A DNA stretch of 42,831 nucleotides from Rhodocyclales bacterium (GTDB lineage Bacteria > Pseudomonadota > Gammaproteobacteria > Burkholderiales > Rhodocyclaceae): positions 1-42,831 of the forward strand of contig JAQGMG010000030.1 in the NCBI GenBank assembly GCA_028292485.1, given 5' to 3'. Made by a program: the position numbers and the translations under genes. Below the pieces are notes generated by a model. The model saw nothing but the letters and a program-made list of their open reading frames with translations, did not search any database and was not told where the DNA came from. Positions 34,472 to 42,760 of the stretch are shown here, piece by piece (positions within the stretch are counted from its first letter, which is position 1; each line of letters opens with the position of its first letter).

Positions 34472-35377
34472 TCACGTGCTGGCTGGGCCATATCGCACTT
34501 TAATTTTATTTTTTCCGTCCTGAATTTCTAGAGTTGGCCGGCCATCAGTACTATTTGGTCGCACGTTAATTGGACGCCCGTCGGGCAGGGTGCCTCGCCT
34601 GCCCCCGTCAGGCAAAGGCACAATATCTCTAGGCCCTTTTGAATCGAAATCTTTGTCGGCGTCAGACATACCCCCAGGCTTGTCCCATTGTTTTGAACGG
34701 CCTTTTGTTTCTGTACCTGGAGCTGCGCCCGGCACCGGAGGTTGATCAACACTTCCCGCTTTTGATCGACCATCTTGTCCGGCATCTGTATTTGCATTGT
34801 CGTTATGAAGTGGATTCCGAAACGTTTTTTCAGACCGCGTGGGCTCTCCTAATGGATCAACAGACGACCCGCCACCTTTCCTCCCTGCATAAATGACAGC
34901 GCCGATGTAGAGTACGGTCCCCCAGAACGCAACCGCAAGTATCGACAAACGTCCATCCGGGTCACGATATTTTAATGGGTTGTTATTCCCATAAGCGTAC
35001 CGGTTGAAGCTATGGAAGTTCTCCTCACTGAAACCCACCGGATCGACGCCCATGAAGCGTCCCACTACCGGGTCGTAATAACGCGCTCCGAAGTAACTCA
35101 GCCCTGAATCGGTATCGAGCGGTTTGCCATGGAAGAACTGTCGGTTGCTTGAGGCGGCCGCTTCGTTCTTGACGCGGTCGCCATAGGGCCGATAGCTCTC
35201 GCGCCAGACCACCGCGCCTAATTCATCGGTGGCAGCGACCGGGCTGCCTGCAGCGTCGTTATGCAGATAGGTAATCGTCGGTGCGGCCCAGACGACAGGC
35301 TCGAAGCCGAGCAGGAACACGAGCACCAGGCACAGGGCTCGTGCAGCGCGAGTCAGGAAGTTGCTGTTGTTTGTCAT
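34472..35377 (-). CDS. Separate Rhs core plus toxin tip, copy 2 (301 aa)
   Basis: ATG 35377 follows GGAGAGAGG. A signal peptide (ALCLVLVFLLGFEPVVWAAP) precedes the Rhs core: TYLHNDAAGSPVAATDELGA, SGLSYFGARYYDPVVGRFMG, RYAYGNNNP. From ~residue 145 the protein departs from its paralogue at 36805: a hydrophobic helix (LAVAFWGTVLYIGAVIYAG), a polar linker, then GTLPDGRPINVRPNSTDGRP and TLEIQDG. That last motif recurs at C-termini of other Rhs and CDI proteins in my memory, but has no activity I can assign. The probable immunity gene follows after 28 bases. Confidence 0.8.
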   Translation of the reverse strand: MTNNSNFLTRAARALCLVLVFLLGFEPVVWAAPTITYLHNDAAGSPVAATDELGAVVWRESYRPYGDRVKNEAAASSNRQFFHGKPLDTDSGLSYFGARYYDPVVGRFMGVDPVGFSEENFHSFNRYAYGNNNPLKYRDPDGRLSILAVAFWGTVLYIGAVIYAGRKGGGSSVDPLGEPTRSEKTFRNPLHNDNANTDAGQDGRSKAGSVDQPPVPGAAPGTETKGRSKQWDKPGGMSDADKDFDSKGPRDIVPLPDGGRRGTLPDGRPINVRPNSTDGRPTLEIQDGKNKIKVRYGPAST

Positions 35378-35582
35378 TTGACTTTTCCTCTCTCCGCTCA
35401 ATCCAGAAGCATTTGCAGGATGGGCACCAACACGGCCGGATCAGTGACGCCCTGTGTGATGGAGACGGTACTGGCTTCGTTCTGGCTATCGCCCGAGTAT
35501 TCTGCAGTCAGGGTATGGTTGCCTGGCGTGAGACTGCTGGTTGTGAATGTCGCGGTGCCACTACTCAAGGCAACCGGCGCGC
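34980..35582 (-). repeat. Direct repeat copy A (about 600 bp)
   Basis: Nearly identical to 37308-37909, covering the last ~60 codons of the large Rhs gene, the gap, and the signal peptide plus core of the second gene. It contains only scattered substitutions. Confidence 0.85.
35398..35582 (-). pseudogene. Rhs/Ig-like 3' end remnant
   Basis: This is the duplicated 3' end of the large Rhs gene (final ~60 codons, stop TGA 35398-35400). Upstream of 35582 similarity ends abruptly at GGCGCGC. It has no start of its own and shows the module was copied with its 5' context. Confidence 0.8.
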
Positions 35583-35633
35583 GGTGGGCTCACATTTTGG
35601 CATATACAACTTGGGGGGCGTTGCCCCCTACTT

Positions 35634-35963
35634 TTACTGCGGGCCGCCAATCTCAACTTGATAAGCGTAACAATTCCCACCCGAGTCCTGGCTATATCCC
35701 AAATAAGCCAGCTTTCGACCGCTTGTTATCGCCGCCAATACGGTGGCGTACATACCTTTGCCAACGCCTTGTGTGTCCAGAGAAATCCATATGGCGCCGC
35801 CGTTGATACAGGTTTGCGGTTCTGCTATACGAAAAAACATCAAACCGACCGCGTTGTTCATGCCGGCACTTACTGGCGTTGCACTTATGTCCACATTGAA
35901 TGCATGCGCATTCGAACTTGCCAACAAAGCTAACGACACGAGCAGCGACAAAATTTTATTCAT
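35634..35963 (-). CDS. Small secreted protein, family member 3 (109 aa)
   Basis: ATG 35963 with TTGGGGAAT upstream. Signal peptide MNKILSLLVSLALLASSNAHA. The mature part has AVGLMFFRIA, TCINGGAIWISLDTQG, GKGMYATVLAAITSGRKLAY and NCYAYQVEIGGP. Two cysteines are spaced as in members 1 and 2. A remnant of a fourth copy lies directly upstream. It sits between the SUFU-type immunity gene and the duplicated Rhs end. Function unknown. Confidence 0.75.
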   Translation of the reverse strand: MNKILSLLVSLALLASSNAHAFNVDISATPVSAGMNNAVGLMFFRIAEPQTCINGGAIWISLDTQGVGKGMYATVLAAITSGRKLAYLGYSQDSGGNCYAYQVEIGGPQ

Positions 35964-36034
35964 TTTAATTCCCCAAGTAATATTTAAAAAACAACGACCA
36001 TCTTCAATATACCGAATTCTCCGGTATTTACCTT

Positions 36035-36165
36035 GCTGCAATCCGCCAAGCCTTATCTGATAGGCATAGCAGGTTTCGACTGCGCTTTGGCACACCCCAC
36101 AATAAGTCAGTTTTCGCCCACTCGTTATGACGGGCAATACGGCCGAAACATACCCTTGCCAACCC
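36035..36165 (-). pseudogene. C-terminal remnant of a small secreted protein gene
   Basis: LPVITSGRKLTYCGVCQSAV and CYAYQIRLGG parallel the C-terminus of the gene at 35634-35963. A stop codon precedes the homologous stretch and no N-terminus exists. This is a decayed tandem copy. Confidence 0.7.
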
Positions 36166-36233
36166 TAATGTCAGGAAAAAATGCGTGAACGAAAACCTTG
36201 ACCTCATGTGTATAGACTGACCCCAACTTATAG

Positions 36234-36797
36234 TTATCTTTGCAGCACCACCTCTTCAGAGCGCGCAAGATTCCATATATCGGGGTTCTGCTGCTCAAGT
36301 TGATCCTCGAACCAACTCCACCCATGCTCTCGCACTAGTGAAGCCTCAGCACCCGTGATGGGCACCAAATACGCGAATACTGTTGCCTCCGGCTCAGAGA
36401 CAAACTCTGCAAGCGTCTTGTCGAAGGGGCTCGGATTCGTGACATAGATTGCAGCGAGTGTTGCCCCTGCAATTACAGGGGCTCCCGGGCCAATAACTTC
36501 CCCGCGCAGGAAAGCTTTACCACGCTCTAGAATGTATTCGGCTAGCGAAAGCACGAGCCCAGCGACAGCATCAGCAGAGAACGCGTCATGTGCAGACATC
36601 AGAAGTTCTTGACGAATCTGCCGCGTCCCCGACATCGCAACGATGTGTCGACTAAGCCCGAGCGTTGCGAACGTCCTGGTTCCCAATTCCGGCTGCCCTT
36701 CGAAGCTCACAACTTGTATGCCATGAGCCTGCTTTTCATCAGACCATCCATGCGAAATTTCGCCAAGGTGTCGTTCGTAGTGCTCGGGCAAAGACAT
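36234..36797 (-). CDS. SUFU-like immunity protein (187 aa)
   Basis: MSLPEHYERHLGEISHGWSD followed by IQVVSFEGQPELGTRTFATLGLS and QELLMSAH, then ALVPITGAEAS-like text (YLVPITGAEASLVREHG), matches Suppressor-of-fused domain proteins, which act as immunity proteins in many polymorphic-toxin loci. An ATG at 36815 overlapping the toxin is an alternative start; 36797 is preferred because it begins the conserved domain. It follows the HNH-tip gene by 7 bases, so it should neutralise that nuclease in the cytoplasm. Confidence 0.85.
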   Translation of the reverse strand: MSLPEHYERHLGEISHGWSDEKQAHGIQVVSFEGQPELGTRTFATLGLSRHIVAMSGTRQIRQELLMSAHDAFSADAVAGLVLSLAEYILERGKAFLRGEVIGPGAPVIAGATLAAIYVTNPSPFDKTLAEFVSEPEATVFAYLVPITGAEASLVREHGWSWFEDQLEQQNPDIWNLARSEEVVLQR

Positions 36798-36804
36798 GAT
36801 GTTC

Positions 36805-37704
36805 TCATTTCCCATTGTCGGATCTATTACAGCCCACACAGCGCAAGCGCGTATCGCGGTTGTACTCATCGAGAACGCCCTTGCGATCCTTATCAGTTAG
36901 ATCGCGATCTCGCCACGGGTCAGGATGATGATCATTGTCCCAATCCTTACCCTTCTCGCCGGGCCTGGATTTGACCTCTTTGCCACAGGTTGGGCACAAT
37001 TTACCTCCTTGCTCCCCGTCTTCGGCGTTGTCCCAGTTGCCTTGCTCTGTACCTTTGCGAACCCGTGATGGACGCTTCTTCACATCCTTTTGTCCATCGG
37101 CAGCAGGGACCTCAGGGTCGTTCGCCAAGTTATTGTTATCTTGACTAAAGATTCCTTTAGCTGCATTCCATAGACGAGAAAGATCCCTCGCTTGTCTTGC
37201 CCGCAACTCTGGTGGTTCAGCAACTGCGATAGCAATCGCAACCACTGTCACTCCGACAGCAAGCGGGATCGAAAAACGGCCATCGGAATCCCTGTAACGA
37301 TAGGGATTATTGTTCCCATAAGCATACCGATTGAAGCTATGGAAGTTGTCCTCACTGAAACCCACGGGATCGACACCCATGAAGCGCCCCACCACCGGGT
37401 CGTAATAGCGCGCCCCGAAGTAGCTCAGCCCTGAATCGGTATCGAGCGGTTTGCCATGGAAGAACTGTCGGTTGCTTGAGGCGGCCGCTTCGTTCTTGAC
37501 GCGGTCGCCATACGGCCGGTAGCTCTCGCGCCAGAGCACGGCACCTGATTCATCGGTGGCAGCGACCGGGCTGCCTGCAGCGTCGTTATGCAGATAGGTA
37601 ATCGTCGGTGCAGCCCAGACGACAGGCTCGAAGCCGAGCAGGAACACGAGCATCAGACACAGGGCCCGTGCAGCGCGAGTCAGGAAGTTGCTGTTGTTTG
37701 TCAT
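36805..37704 (-). CDS. Separate Rhs core plus HNH-type nuclease tip (299 aa)
   Basis: ATG 37704 follows GAGAGAGG and lies 20 bases after the large Rhs gene. A signal peptide (ALCLMLVFLLGFEPVVWAAP) is followed by the Rhs core (TYLHNDAAGSPVAATDESGA, SGLSYFGARYYDPVVGRFMG). A hydrophobic helix (LAVGVTVVAIAIAVA) and a polar linker lead to a C-terminal zinc-ribbon HNH/endonuclease-VII-like domain: LCPTCGKEV, DWDNDHHPDP, VLDEYNRDTRLRCVGCNR. The CxxC pairs and the DHH match metal-dependent DNase tips of this class. The SUFU-like gene downstream is the expected immunity partner. Confidence 0.85.
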   Translation of the reverse strand: MTNNSNFLTRAARALCLMLVFLLGFEPVVWAAPTITYLHNDAAGSPVAATDESGAVLWRESYRPYGDRVKNEAAASSNRQFFHGKPLDTDSGLSYFGARYYDPVVGRFMGVDPVGFSEDNFHSFNRYAYGNNNPYRYRDSDGRFSIPLAVGVTVVAIAIAVAEPPELRARQARDLSRLWNAAKGIFSQDNNNLANDPEVPAADGQKDVKKRPSRVRKGTEQGNWDNAEDGEQGGKLCPTCGKEVKSRPGEKGKDWDNDHHPDPWRDRDLTDKDRKGVLDEYNRDTRLRCVGCNRSDNGK

Positions 37705-37909
37705 TTGATTTTTCCTCTCTCCGCTCAATCCAGAAGCATTTGCAGGATGGGCACCAACACGGCCGGATCGGTGACGCGCTGTGTGATGGAGACGATGCTG
37801 GCCTCGTTCTGGCTGTCCCCCGAGTATTCGGCGGTCAGGGTGTGGTTGCCTGGCGTGAGACTGCTGGTTGTGAATGTCGCGGTGCCACTACTCAAGGCAA
37901 TCGGCGCGC
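37308..37909 (-). repeat. Direct repeat copy B (about 600 bp)
   Basis: Counterpart of 34980-35582. The two copies are separated by about 1.7 kb holding the first toxin's tip, the SUFU-like gene and a small secreted protein gene. Confidence 0.85.
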
Positions 37910-40900
37910 CTTGTGCAATGCCGTCGACCTTGAACACGACACTGCCCGTCGGGGTATAGCCGGTGACCGTGGCGGTGAAGCTGACCGGCCTGCCCTTGAT
38001 TGCAGTGCCAGGCGGGCTCGCGGCGAGCGCCGTACTGGAGATGGCTTTGAGCACGTTGATGGTCACGGTGGCTGTGGCAGTCGCGGCGCTGTTGTTGGCG
38101 TCGCCAGAGTAGTTCGCGCTCAGTACCAGCGTGCCGACCGGCACACCACTGGTGCTCAGGGTGGCAACACCTCCGCTCACCGGTGTGCTGGCTAGCGGGG
38201 CACCATTTCCTGTGAAGCTGACACTGCCGGTCGGGTTATAGGCGCCCGCAAGCGTTGCCGAGATGCTCAGGGCCTCTCCCTTGTGAATGCTGGCAGGCGC
38301 GGCGGACAGGGCCAGGCTTGGTGCCGCTTGCGATACGCTCAGTGCGGCGGCAGCCGAGGTGCTGACGGTGTTCTTGGGATTGCCGCTATAGGTTGCGGTA
38401 AAGCTGTGCGCGCCTGCCGTGATGATGTAACCACTCAGGCTGGCCGTGGCGCCTGCGAGAGGGATTGTGCCGATGGCTGTGCCGTTGTCATAGAACGTTA
38501 CGCTGCCCGTGGGCGCAAAGCCGGAAACGGTCGACGTCAAGGTGACTGCCTGCCCCAGCGCGGGCGCCGCGGGTGATAGCGTCAGCGTTGTGGTGGAGGT
38601 TACGTGCGGGTCCAGGTCCTGGCGCACGGCAATCTGTTTGCCGAGCAGGTACGCATACTCCTTGACCGAGACGGGCGCACCGTCGGCAGCAAAGGTTTCT
38701 TCGGCCAGCAGGGAGCCGCCCTTGGTATAGAGGTAATAGGTCTTCTGACCTGCGACATCAGTGGTGGTCACACGCATGCCGTCGCCGTCATACGCATGGG
38801 TGGCACCGCCTACGACCGAGGTCATCAGCGAGGCGTCGTTGTAGGTGAAGCTCTTGCTGCCATTGGCGGTGACGTTGCCGTAGACGTCGTAGCTGAAGTT
38901 GTAGGTCTTGCTGCCGCTGATGCCGGTCAGCTTGTTTGTCCCCGCGTCATAGGTGTAGTTGAGCGTGCTGGAGCCGATGGTCTGGCTGCCGATATTGCCG
39001 GTGGCATCGTAAGAGAAGTTGATGTTTGCGCCGGGGGTATTGGCAACCGTGAGGCGGTCGATGGCGTCGTAATCGGCAGTCACGTTATTGGTGGAGTCGA
39101 TTCCATCGGTGATGCTGGTGACGTTGGCCAGACCATCGTAGAGATAATTCAGATTGACGATGCTTGCACCCTTGACGGCATTGATGCCTTGCAGCCAGGG
39201 TCGATTGCTCTTCAGGGTCGTTGTCGTAGCCACCCCGTTGGCATAGCTGATCGAGCTCGGTTCATTCGTGGGGTGATAGCCCACGCTCGTCACGAAGGGC
39301 AGCGCTTTGCTGGGACGTCCAAATATATCAGCGCTGTAATTCACGCCCAGACCCGATGGGTAGGTCATATTGTCCAGGCCATCGTTGCCACCGTAGTTGT
39401 AGCCGATGGCGTAGGACTTGGGTCCGATGGTGACCTGCTCCACCTTCAGGTTCTTGTTGCTGTCGTAGGTGTACGTACGCGATGCCGTGCCGTTGCCGAC
39501 GGTCCAGACCGTATCGTCCTTGTAGTAGGTTTTATTGACGCTCGGTGTGCCTGCCGGATACAGGATATCGGTCAGGCGGTTGAGGCCGTCGTACGTGAAT
39601 GTCGTCGCCGGTGAGGTGCCCAGTGCATTGGAGACATAGCGCGACGTCATATTGCCAACAGCATCACGCCCCAGGGTCGTGACGCCTGTTTCGGGTTCGG
39701 TCACGGTTAACAGGTAGCCGCGGGTGTCATAGCCATAGCTGCGCGCCTTGGTCCCCTGCGTCACGCTCGTCAGCTGACCCAACAAATTACGTCCAAAGAT
39801 CTGGTTCAGCGATGGGTCTGAGGCATACGCGATGCTCATCAGCTCCTTGGTGTCCGGATCGCCGAGGGCACGGTAGGTATAGGTGGCTGTCTTGCTACGC
39901 TCGTTGGTGATCGAGATCTGGTGGTCCAGATAGGAGAAGGTCTTCTTCGTTGCATCACCGTTGGTGATGGTCTGGGGTCGGCCCAGAATGTCATAGGCGG
40001 TGATCGTGCCAAGGGCGCTGCCGGGATAGGACTCAAAGGTCCGGCGTCCCAGTGCATCGTTCTGGAAGGTGGTGGTGATGCCTGGGCGAACGACGGAGGT
40101 GATGCGTCCGAATCCGTCGAAGTTATGGGCTTCAGTGTAGCCGCCTCGCGTGAGCGTGGTCTTGGTCGGGATGTAGGCGATGGTGACGTCGTTTCCGATC
40201 GGGTAGTTAATGGACGTTACCCGGTTCAGATCGTCATAGCCGTAACCAATGGTGTGCCCTGCGCCGTCGGTTTCAGAGGTGACATTTCCTGCCGGGCTGA
40301 CCACGCGGACGATATTGACGCCTTCAGGGTGTGATTCGTTTTTGGGAATTCCGCGGTAGTAATTGGTGAAAGTCCATACCTTGCCTCGCGCGTTGGTCAG
40401 GCGCGTGCGGTTACCTTGGCCGTCTTCATAGGCATAGTTTGTGATAACACCGAATTTGTTCTCCTGGGTGATGTTGCCATTGCCGTCAATATTGCGCGTT
40501 ATGGAATAGCCGTCAAAGGAGCGGTCCTTCTCCTGGTGAATGATCCACTTCGTAGTATTGATCTGGTAGGTCAGCGAGGTCGTCCGCGAAAATGAGGCAG
40601 ACGATTCGGATATTTGCGTCGGGTTTCCGTACAGGTCCGGTGACAGGTAATCCGTCGTGTAGGTACCACCATCCCGTACCACTACCTTCTTGCTCAAAAT
40701 CGGGGCTGTAGTTTCTAAATCCTTATAGAGCGTATTGCCAGGCCGCGGATTATCCTGCGTTGAAATTTGCTGGCCTATCCAAGTGTAAGTCTCTGTTTGA
40801 AGCGCATTAATAGATTGCTGTTTTTTTTCGACAAGCAACCCTACCTTCCACAATGTTCCGGACACTACTGTGCTGAATCCAATATGCTTGTACGTGACAA

Positions 40901-41975
40901 CACCCTCAGGCGTCGTTACCGTGGTTACATCATTAATTCCGGGTCCGTTAGACGGCTGGTATGCGAACCCCCACGAATAACCATCCGATGTCACCTTCGA
41001 TTTGACAACGGTATTTTCGATGGAACCCGATCCCGAGAAAAAAACCATCCGGTCATATGTGTAGCTGATATATCCAGACTGGGGATATGTCATTTTAGAC
41101 AGGGATAACACGCCGTAACCGGGGCCTGATTCTTTGTAATCATATTGCCATGCCCCGCCAACGGGAGGGGTGACTTTGGTAAGCAACCACAATCCAGACA
41201 CTTTTTTATAATCATAAATCCAGGTACGGTTTGTGCCGTTGTCTTTTATCGACTCCAACCGAAGGTCAGCCCCCGAAGACGTATAAGCAAGCGTGACAGA
41301 CCGCCCATCAGAAGTTACTGAAGTTGGGACAGTAATTCCACCAAAATTTGTATACCCAATGGTCGCAACATTATTATTACGATCAATAATTTGAGTTGTG
41401 TAATAGGCGTACATGCCAGCCGGGGCGCTACCCAGGGTAGTCATAATGTACTGCGTGCCATCCGGCGAAAAAACTTTCAACCCGGAACCGCCAGGTATAC
41501 ATTCAGCACGCCAACGCTGCAATGAGATGAGCCCTCCACTTACGTATATGTCGTCCTTGTATAAAGTCTGGCGGCTTCCGTCAGGCAGTTCAAGAGAAGG
41601 CATGACCGAACCGGTGGCAGAGCCAATTGCGCAAAGTCCGTTATTTACCTTGCGTAGCACGCGCCCAAAGTGAATGGTCCAGCCATAGCCAAATGGAGTC
41701 ACAGAACCTGCGACACTATCATCAACACTTGTATAAGAGCGCTGAATTGCGATTTCGAAACCGCCGTTGCCGGGAATCCGCAGATCAGTGGTATGAACTT
41801 GGAGTCTGCCGCTGAATGGGTCGATTTGCTCGCTAAAGGATTGGTTCAAATAATCCCGTGTTGGATATTGCCCCGCCTCTTTGTAGTAATCGAATTGGTG
41901 CTCTGCCTGGCCTAGAGCCGCAAAGGATTCACAGGCCAAGAACAGCAAAACAGCAATATTCAGTATTACTTTCAT
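37725..41975 (-). CDS. Large Rhs/YD-repeat protein with C-terminal Ig-like domains (1416 aa)
   Basis: ATG 41975 gives a signal peptide (MKVILNIAVLLFLACESFA); longer frames to 42152 have no such start. An N-terminal domain (DPFSGRLQVHTTDLRIPG) leads into YD repeats (GYGYDDLNRVTSINYP, TFTYDGLNRLTDILYP, YDGDGMRVTTTD) spanning about residues 200-1110, the part that forms the Rhs cage. At the point where a typical Rhs continues into the core, after KEYAYLLGKQIAVRQDLDP, three Big_3_5-like Ig domains follow (PTGSVTFYDNG, PTGSVSFTGNG, PTGSVVFKVDG) and the gene stops. The core and toxin are in the next gene. Confidence 0.85.
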   Translation of the reverse strand: MKVILNIAVLLFLACESFAALGQAEHQFDYYKEAGQYPTRDYLNQSFSEQIDPFSGRLQVHTTDLRIPGNGGFEIAIQRSYTSVDDSVAGSVTPFGYGWTIHFGRVLRKVNNGLCAIGSATGSVMPSLELPDGSRQTLYKDDIYVSGGLISLQRWRAECIPGGSGLKVFSPDGTQYIMTTLGSAPAGMYAYYTTQIIDRNNNVATIGYTNFGGITVPTSVTSDGRSVTLAYTSSGADLRLESIKDNGTNRTWIYDYKKVSGLWLLTKVTPPVGGAWQYDYKESGPGYGVLSLSKMTYPQSGYISYTYDRMVFFSGSGSIENTVVKSKVTSDGYSWGFAYQPSNGPGINDVTTVTTPEGVVTYKHIGFSTVVSGTLWKVGLLVEKKQQSINALQTETYTWIGQQISTQDNPRPGNTLYKDLETTAPILSKKVVVRDGGTYTTDYLSPDLYGNPTQISESSASFSRTTSLTYQINTTKWIIHQEKDRSFDGYSITRNIDGNGNITQENKFGVITNYAYEDGQGNRTRLTNARGKVWTFTNYYRGIPKNESHPEGVNIVRVVSPAGNVTSETDGAGHTIGYGYDDLNRVTSINYPIGNDVTIAYIPTKTTLTRGGYTEAHNFDGFGRITSVVRPGITTTFQNDALGRRTFESYPGSALGTITAYDILGRPQTITNGDATKKTFSYLDHQISITNERSKTATYTYRALGDPDTKELMSIAYASDPSLNQIFGRNLLGQLTSVTQGTKARSYGYDTRGYLLTVTEPETGVTTLGRDAVGNMTSRYVSNALGTSPATTFTYDGLNRLTDILYPAGTPSVNKTYYKDDTVWTVGNGTASRTYTYDSNKNLKVEQVTIGPKSYAIGYNYGGNDGLDNMTYPSGLGVNYSADIFGRPSKALPFVTSVGYHPTNEPSSISYANGVATTTTLKSNRPWLQGINAVKGASIVNLNYLYDGLANVTSITDGIDSTNNVTADYDAIDRLTVANTPGANINFSYDATGNIGSQTIGSSTLNYTYDAGTNKLTGISGSKTYNFSYDVYGNVTANGSKSFTYNDASLMTSVVGGATHAYDGDGMRVTTTDVAGQKTYYLYTKGGSLLAEETFAADGAPVSVKEYAYLLGKQIAVRQDLDPHVTSTTTLTLSPAAPALGQAVTLTSTVSGFAPTGSVTFYDNGTAIGTIPLAGATASLSGYIITAGAHSFTATYSGNPKNTVSTSAAAALSVSQAAPSLALSAAPASIHKGEALSISATLAGAYNPTGSVSFTGNGAPLASTPVSGGVATLSTSGVPVGTLVLSANYSGDANNSAATATATVTINVLKAISSTALAASPPGTAIKGRPVSFTATVTGYTPTGSVVFKVDGIAQGAPIALSSGTATFTTSSLTPGNHTLTAEYSGDSQNEASIVSITQRVTDPAVLVPILQMLLD

Positions 41976-42489
41976 ATATGAACCCAATCTGAAATAACAA
42001 CAATGATCCCAACCATCCATAGGCGCACGCAGACACAAGCTACCGGCACAAGGGTCTGCCATAGCTGCACGACGTCCGCGGAACCCCGAATTGCTTTTGT
42101 AATTTTGACTTCTGGCTCGCTTCGAGACGAGCACAGAGAACGATGACGTCATTTTGCCCTGTCTTTCATGACAGCAGCAAGTAGTCAGTTGGTCTTTTTT
42201 GGATTGAAGTATTGGGGAGTTTGAGGCCTTCCCGTCTGTGAGCTAACAGCAACACAGAAAACGGCAAAGATGCATCTGGCACAGCCGACAACCTGGAGGA
42301 TGCGTAGTACCGCACAATCGTGCCATAGCTTCCAATAAAGCTTCATGCGGGACCTAGCGCTAGCGCCTCATTAGCGCTACCGGCTTCACCATTAGGCTGG
42401 GTGTGAACTTAGCAAGCAGGGGTTGTAGTTTGGGGTTGGCGCATATCGTGGAAAGCCCTCAATTCGAGAGAGCCCCAAATTCCCAAAAG
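41976..42489. other. Gap between the Rhs gene and the tRNA genes
   Basis: About 510 bases without a convincing gene. It should contain the promoter of the large Rhs gene. A palindrome CTAGCGCTAG lies near 42354. The frame extending the Rhs ORF to 42152 has no signal peptide or ribosome site. No integrase remnant is recognised. Confidence 0.5.
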
Positions 42490-42490
42490 A

Positions 42491-42517
42491 AAAAGCCCGG
42501 CGCGAAGCCGGGCTTTT
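42491..42517 (-). terminator. Terminator downstream of tRNA-His
   Basis: AAAAGCCCGGC and GCCGGGCTTTT form a strong hairpin; on the minus strand it is followed by CTTTTTCTTTT. It lies seven bases beyond the tRNA-His CCA. Confidence 0.85.
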
Positions 42518-42523
42518 AAAATC

Positions 42524-42600
42524 TGGGGCGACATACCGGGCTCGAACCGGTGACACCTGGAATCACAATCCAGTACTCTACCAACTGAGCTAATGCCGCC
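42524..42600 (-). tRNA. tRNA-His (anticodon GTG)
   Basis: A full cloverleaf reads on the minus strand: acceptor GCGGCAT/ATGTCGC with the extra 5' G opposite C73, D arm GCTCAGTTGGTAGAGT, anticodon stem-loop CTGGATTGTGATTCCAG, T arm CCGGTTCGAGCCCGG, and encoded CCA. The -1 G is diagnostic for tRNA-His. Confidence 0.97.
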
Positions 42601-42622
42601 ATTGAAGCTGAAATTACTGCTA

Positions 42623-42699
42623 TGGCCTGCCCGAAGGGAATCGAACCCCTAACCTACGGCTTAGAAGGCCGTTGCTCTATCCAGTTGAGCTACGGGCAG
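42623..42699 (-). tRNA. tRNA-Arg (anticodon TCT)
   Basis: Acceptor CTGCCCG/CGGGCAG, anticodon loop CTTCTAA, T arm AGGGGTTCGATTCCCTT and encoded CCA. It is 23 bases upstream of tRNA-His on the same strand. Confidence 0.97.
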
Positions 42700-42760
42700 A
42701 TCTGACAAGCCGCAAGCGGAGGGTTTGAAACTTGGGATCCGGCTTGGCCTCGGGTAAAAC

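Larger units (their letters stand above)
22878..42560. mobile_element. Probable genomic island in tRNA-His, about 19.7 kb
   Basis: Exact 38-bp direct repeats (22878-22915 and 42523-42560) correspond to the tRNA-His 3' end. The intact tRNA is at the right end, with its 3' side facing the island, and the truncated copy marks the far end. This is the standard product of tyrosine-recombinase integration into a tRNA gene. Cargo is a Cus metal-resistance set and a Rhs toxin locus. No integrase or excisionase is visible, so the island is probably fixed. Confidence 0.65.

Noticed and set aside
35611-35630. GGGGGGC/GCCCCC hairpin as a terminator
   Set aside because: The stem is good, but no T-run follows on either strand, so it is not listed as a feature.
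22997-42523. Island integrase or excisionase
   Set aside because: All recognisable genes are metal-resistance or Rhs related. The gap at 41976-42489, where an integrase would be expected beside the tRNA, holds no such gene.
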